Shown: positions 63,411-64,000 of the stretch, piece by piece
Position numbering within the stretch: the stretch's first letter is position 1
How the letters are laid out: each line of letters opens with the position of its first letter
From: JBCBKL01 sp038521825
GTDB lineage: Bacteria > Pseudomonadota > Alphaproteobacteria > Rhodobacterales > Rhodobacteraceae
DNA length: 64,000 nucleotides
Direction: 5' to 3'
Assembly: GCA_038521825.1 (NCBI GenBank)
Contig: JBCBKL010000007.1
Span: forward strand, 90,857 to 154,856
Made by a program: the position numbers and the translations under genes
The notes under the pieces: model-generated
What the model saw: the letters and a program-made list of their open reading frames with translations, nothing else
Told to the model about the DNA's origin: nothing
Databases searched by the model: none

Positions 63411-64000
63411 ATGCGGTCTGATGATCTTGAGGACGTGCTGCGGCCAATCGCGCAGGCGAACGGGCTTTCGAACCGGCACTATGTTGATGATCAGATGTTC
63501 GAATTGGAAGCGAACCGCCTGCTCAAGCAACAATGGGCAGCGATTGCGGTCGCATCCGATGTGCCGGAACGTGGCGATGCCAAACCAATCGACTTCATGG
63601 ACGAGCCGCTGCTGCTACTGCGCGACCGATCTGGCACGATCCGCATCTATCAGAACATCTGCCGCCACCGGGGCATGATACTGGTCGATGAGCCCCGGCG
63701 CATCGAAGGTGCGATCCGCTGTCCCTATCACAGCTGGTGCTACTCGACCGAAGGTGTTCTGGTCGCAACGCCCCATGTAGGCGGACCGGGCCAGAATGCG
63801 TGCGATGGTATCGACAAAAAGACGCTCGGGCTGATCGAGGTGCGCAGCCATGTCTGGATGGACATCGTCTGGATCAACATCTCGGGTACCGCGCCGCCCT
63901 TCGAGGTCCTGCACGCCGAGCTCATCGAACGTTGGGCCGACTTCGACCAACCGATGTATCACGGCGGTGATGACAGTCGCTTCCCTCTCGATGTTGGATG
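63411..64000 (+). CDS. Rieske ring-hydroxylating oxygenase alpha subunit (partial)
   Basis: The first 196 residues of an oxygenase large subunit. The start has GAGAGGAGGG ahead. The Rieske 2Fe-2S ligands are Cys84 and His86 (CRHRG) and Cys104 and His107 (CPYHSW). The catalytic iron domain lies beyond the window edge. Relatives hydroxylate aromatic rings or demethylate quaternary ammonium compounds; which applies cannot be told from the part seen. Confidence 0.9.
   Translation, partial: MRSDDLEDVLRPIAQANGLSNRHYVDDQMFELEANRLLKQQWAAIAVASDVPERGDAKPIDFMDEPLLLLRDRSGTIRIYQNICRHRGMILVDEPRRIEGAIRCPYHSWCYSTEGVLVATPHVGGPGQNACDGIDKKTLGLIEVRSHVWMDIVWINISGTAPPFEVLHAELIERWADFDQPMYHGGDDSRFPLDVG

Overview
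The window reads as one chromosomal segment of a marine alphaproteobacterium of the Rhodobacteraceae (Roseobacter group). The evidence is a dmdA-acuI operon for dimethylsulfoniopropionate (DMSP) breakdown, a trgA-trgB-cysK locus like that of Rhodobacter sphaeroides, a circularly permuted tmRNA gene whose tag reads ANDNRAPVAVAA, a DUF1476 ATP synthase inhibitor (zeta subunit), alphaproteobacterial SspB, DUF4169, and a methionine synthase that appears split into separate proteins. GC content is high and the coding density is typical of this group.

Layout. 1-9.7 kb (all minus): part of an outer-membrane beta-barrel gene, a lipoprotein hydrolase, a DUF4345-like protein and a small lipoprotein. 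These are followed by a sulfatase block (DJ-1/PfpI protein, membrane protein, exported formylglycine-generating enzyme, arylsulfatase, HCCA-isomerase-like protein), a frameshifted secreted protein and an AraC regulator. 9.7-12.0 kb: a decayed integrative element (amber- and frameshift-broken tyrosine integrase plus a broken partner ORF) at the 3' end of tRNA-Ser(GGA). 12.2-20.9 kb: an exported metallo-beta-lactamase-fold protein, then a stress-type gene run (phr, cfa, trgA, trgB, cysK, mscS) headed by a sequence like the RpoE (singlet-oxygen) promoters of R. sphaeroides. 21-27.4 kb: a BCCT transporter and the operon DUF2182-DUF1326-dinB-dmdA-acuI-hit. 27.6-31.2 kb: small membrane proteins, permuted tmRNA, and rhodanese-ChrB plus ChrA for chromate. 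31.2-39.7 kb: sspB, pmtA-like methyltransferase, fumC-DUF4169-RHH, class I aldolase, P450 plus membrane hydrolase, ccdA, tusA. 39.7-46 kb: rne and a DctB/DctD-like two-component pair whose regulator lacks the GAFTGA loop. 46-58 kb: purQ-purS-purC, zeta subunit, MprF-like protein, homocysteine methyltransferase, radical SAM protein, corrinoid protein and DUF1638, sufE, rnd, purN-purM. 58-64 kb: a CAU-anticodon tRNA, an orphan EnvZ-like kinase, a second MBL protein, ilvN, an HTH regulator, and the start of a Rieske oxygenase that runs off the window.

How the genes work together: DMSP entering the cell (possibly by the BCCT carrier) can be demethylated by DmdA, with AcuI detoxifying acryloyl-CoA from cleavage routes. 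The sulfatase depends on the formylglycine enzyme encoded nearby. The homocysteine methyltransferase and corrinoid protein probably form two parts of a B12 methionine synthase whose folate-binding part is elsewhere. Purine genes occur in two clusters (purSQC, purMN). No rRNA, CRISPR array or intact mobile element was seen.
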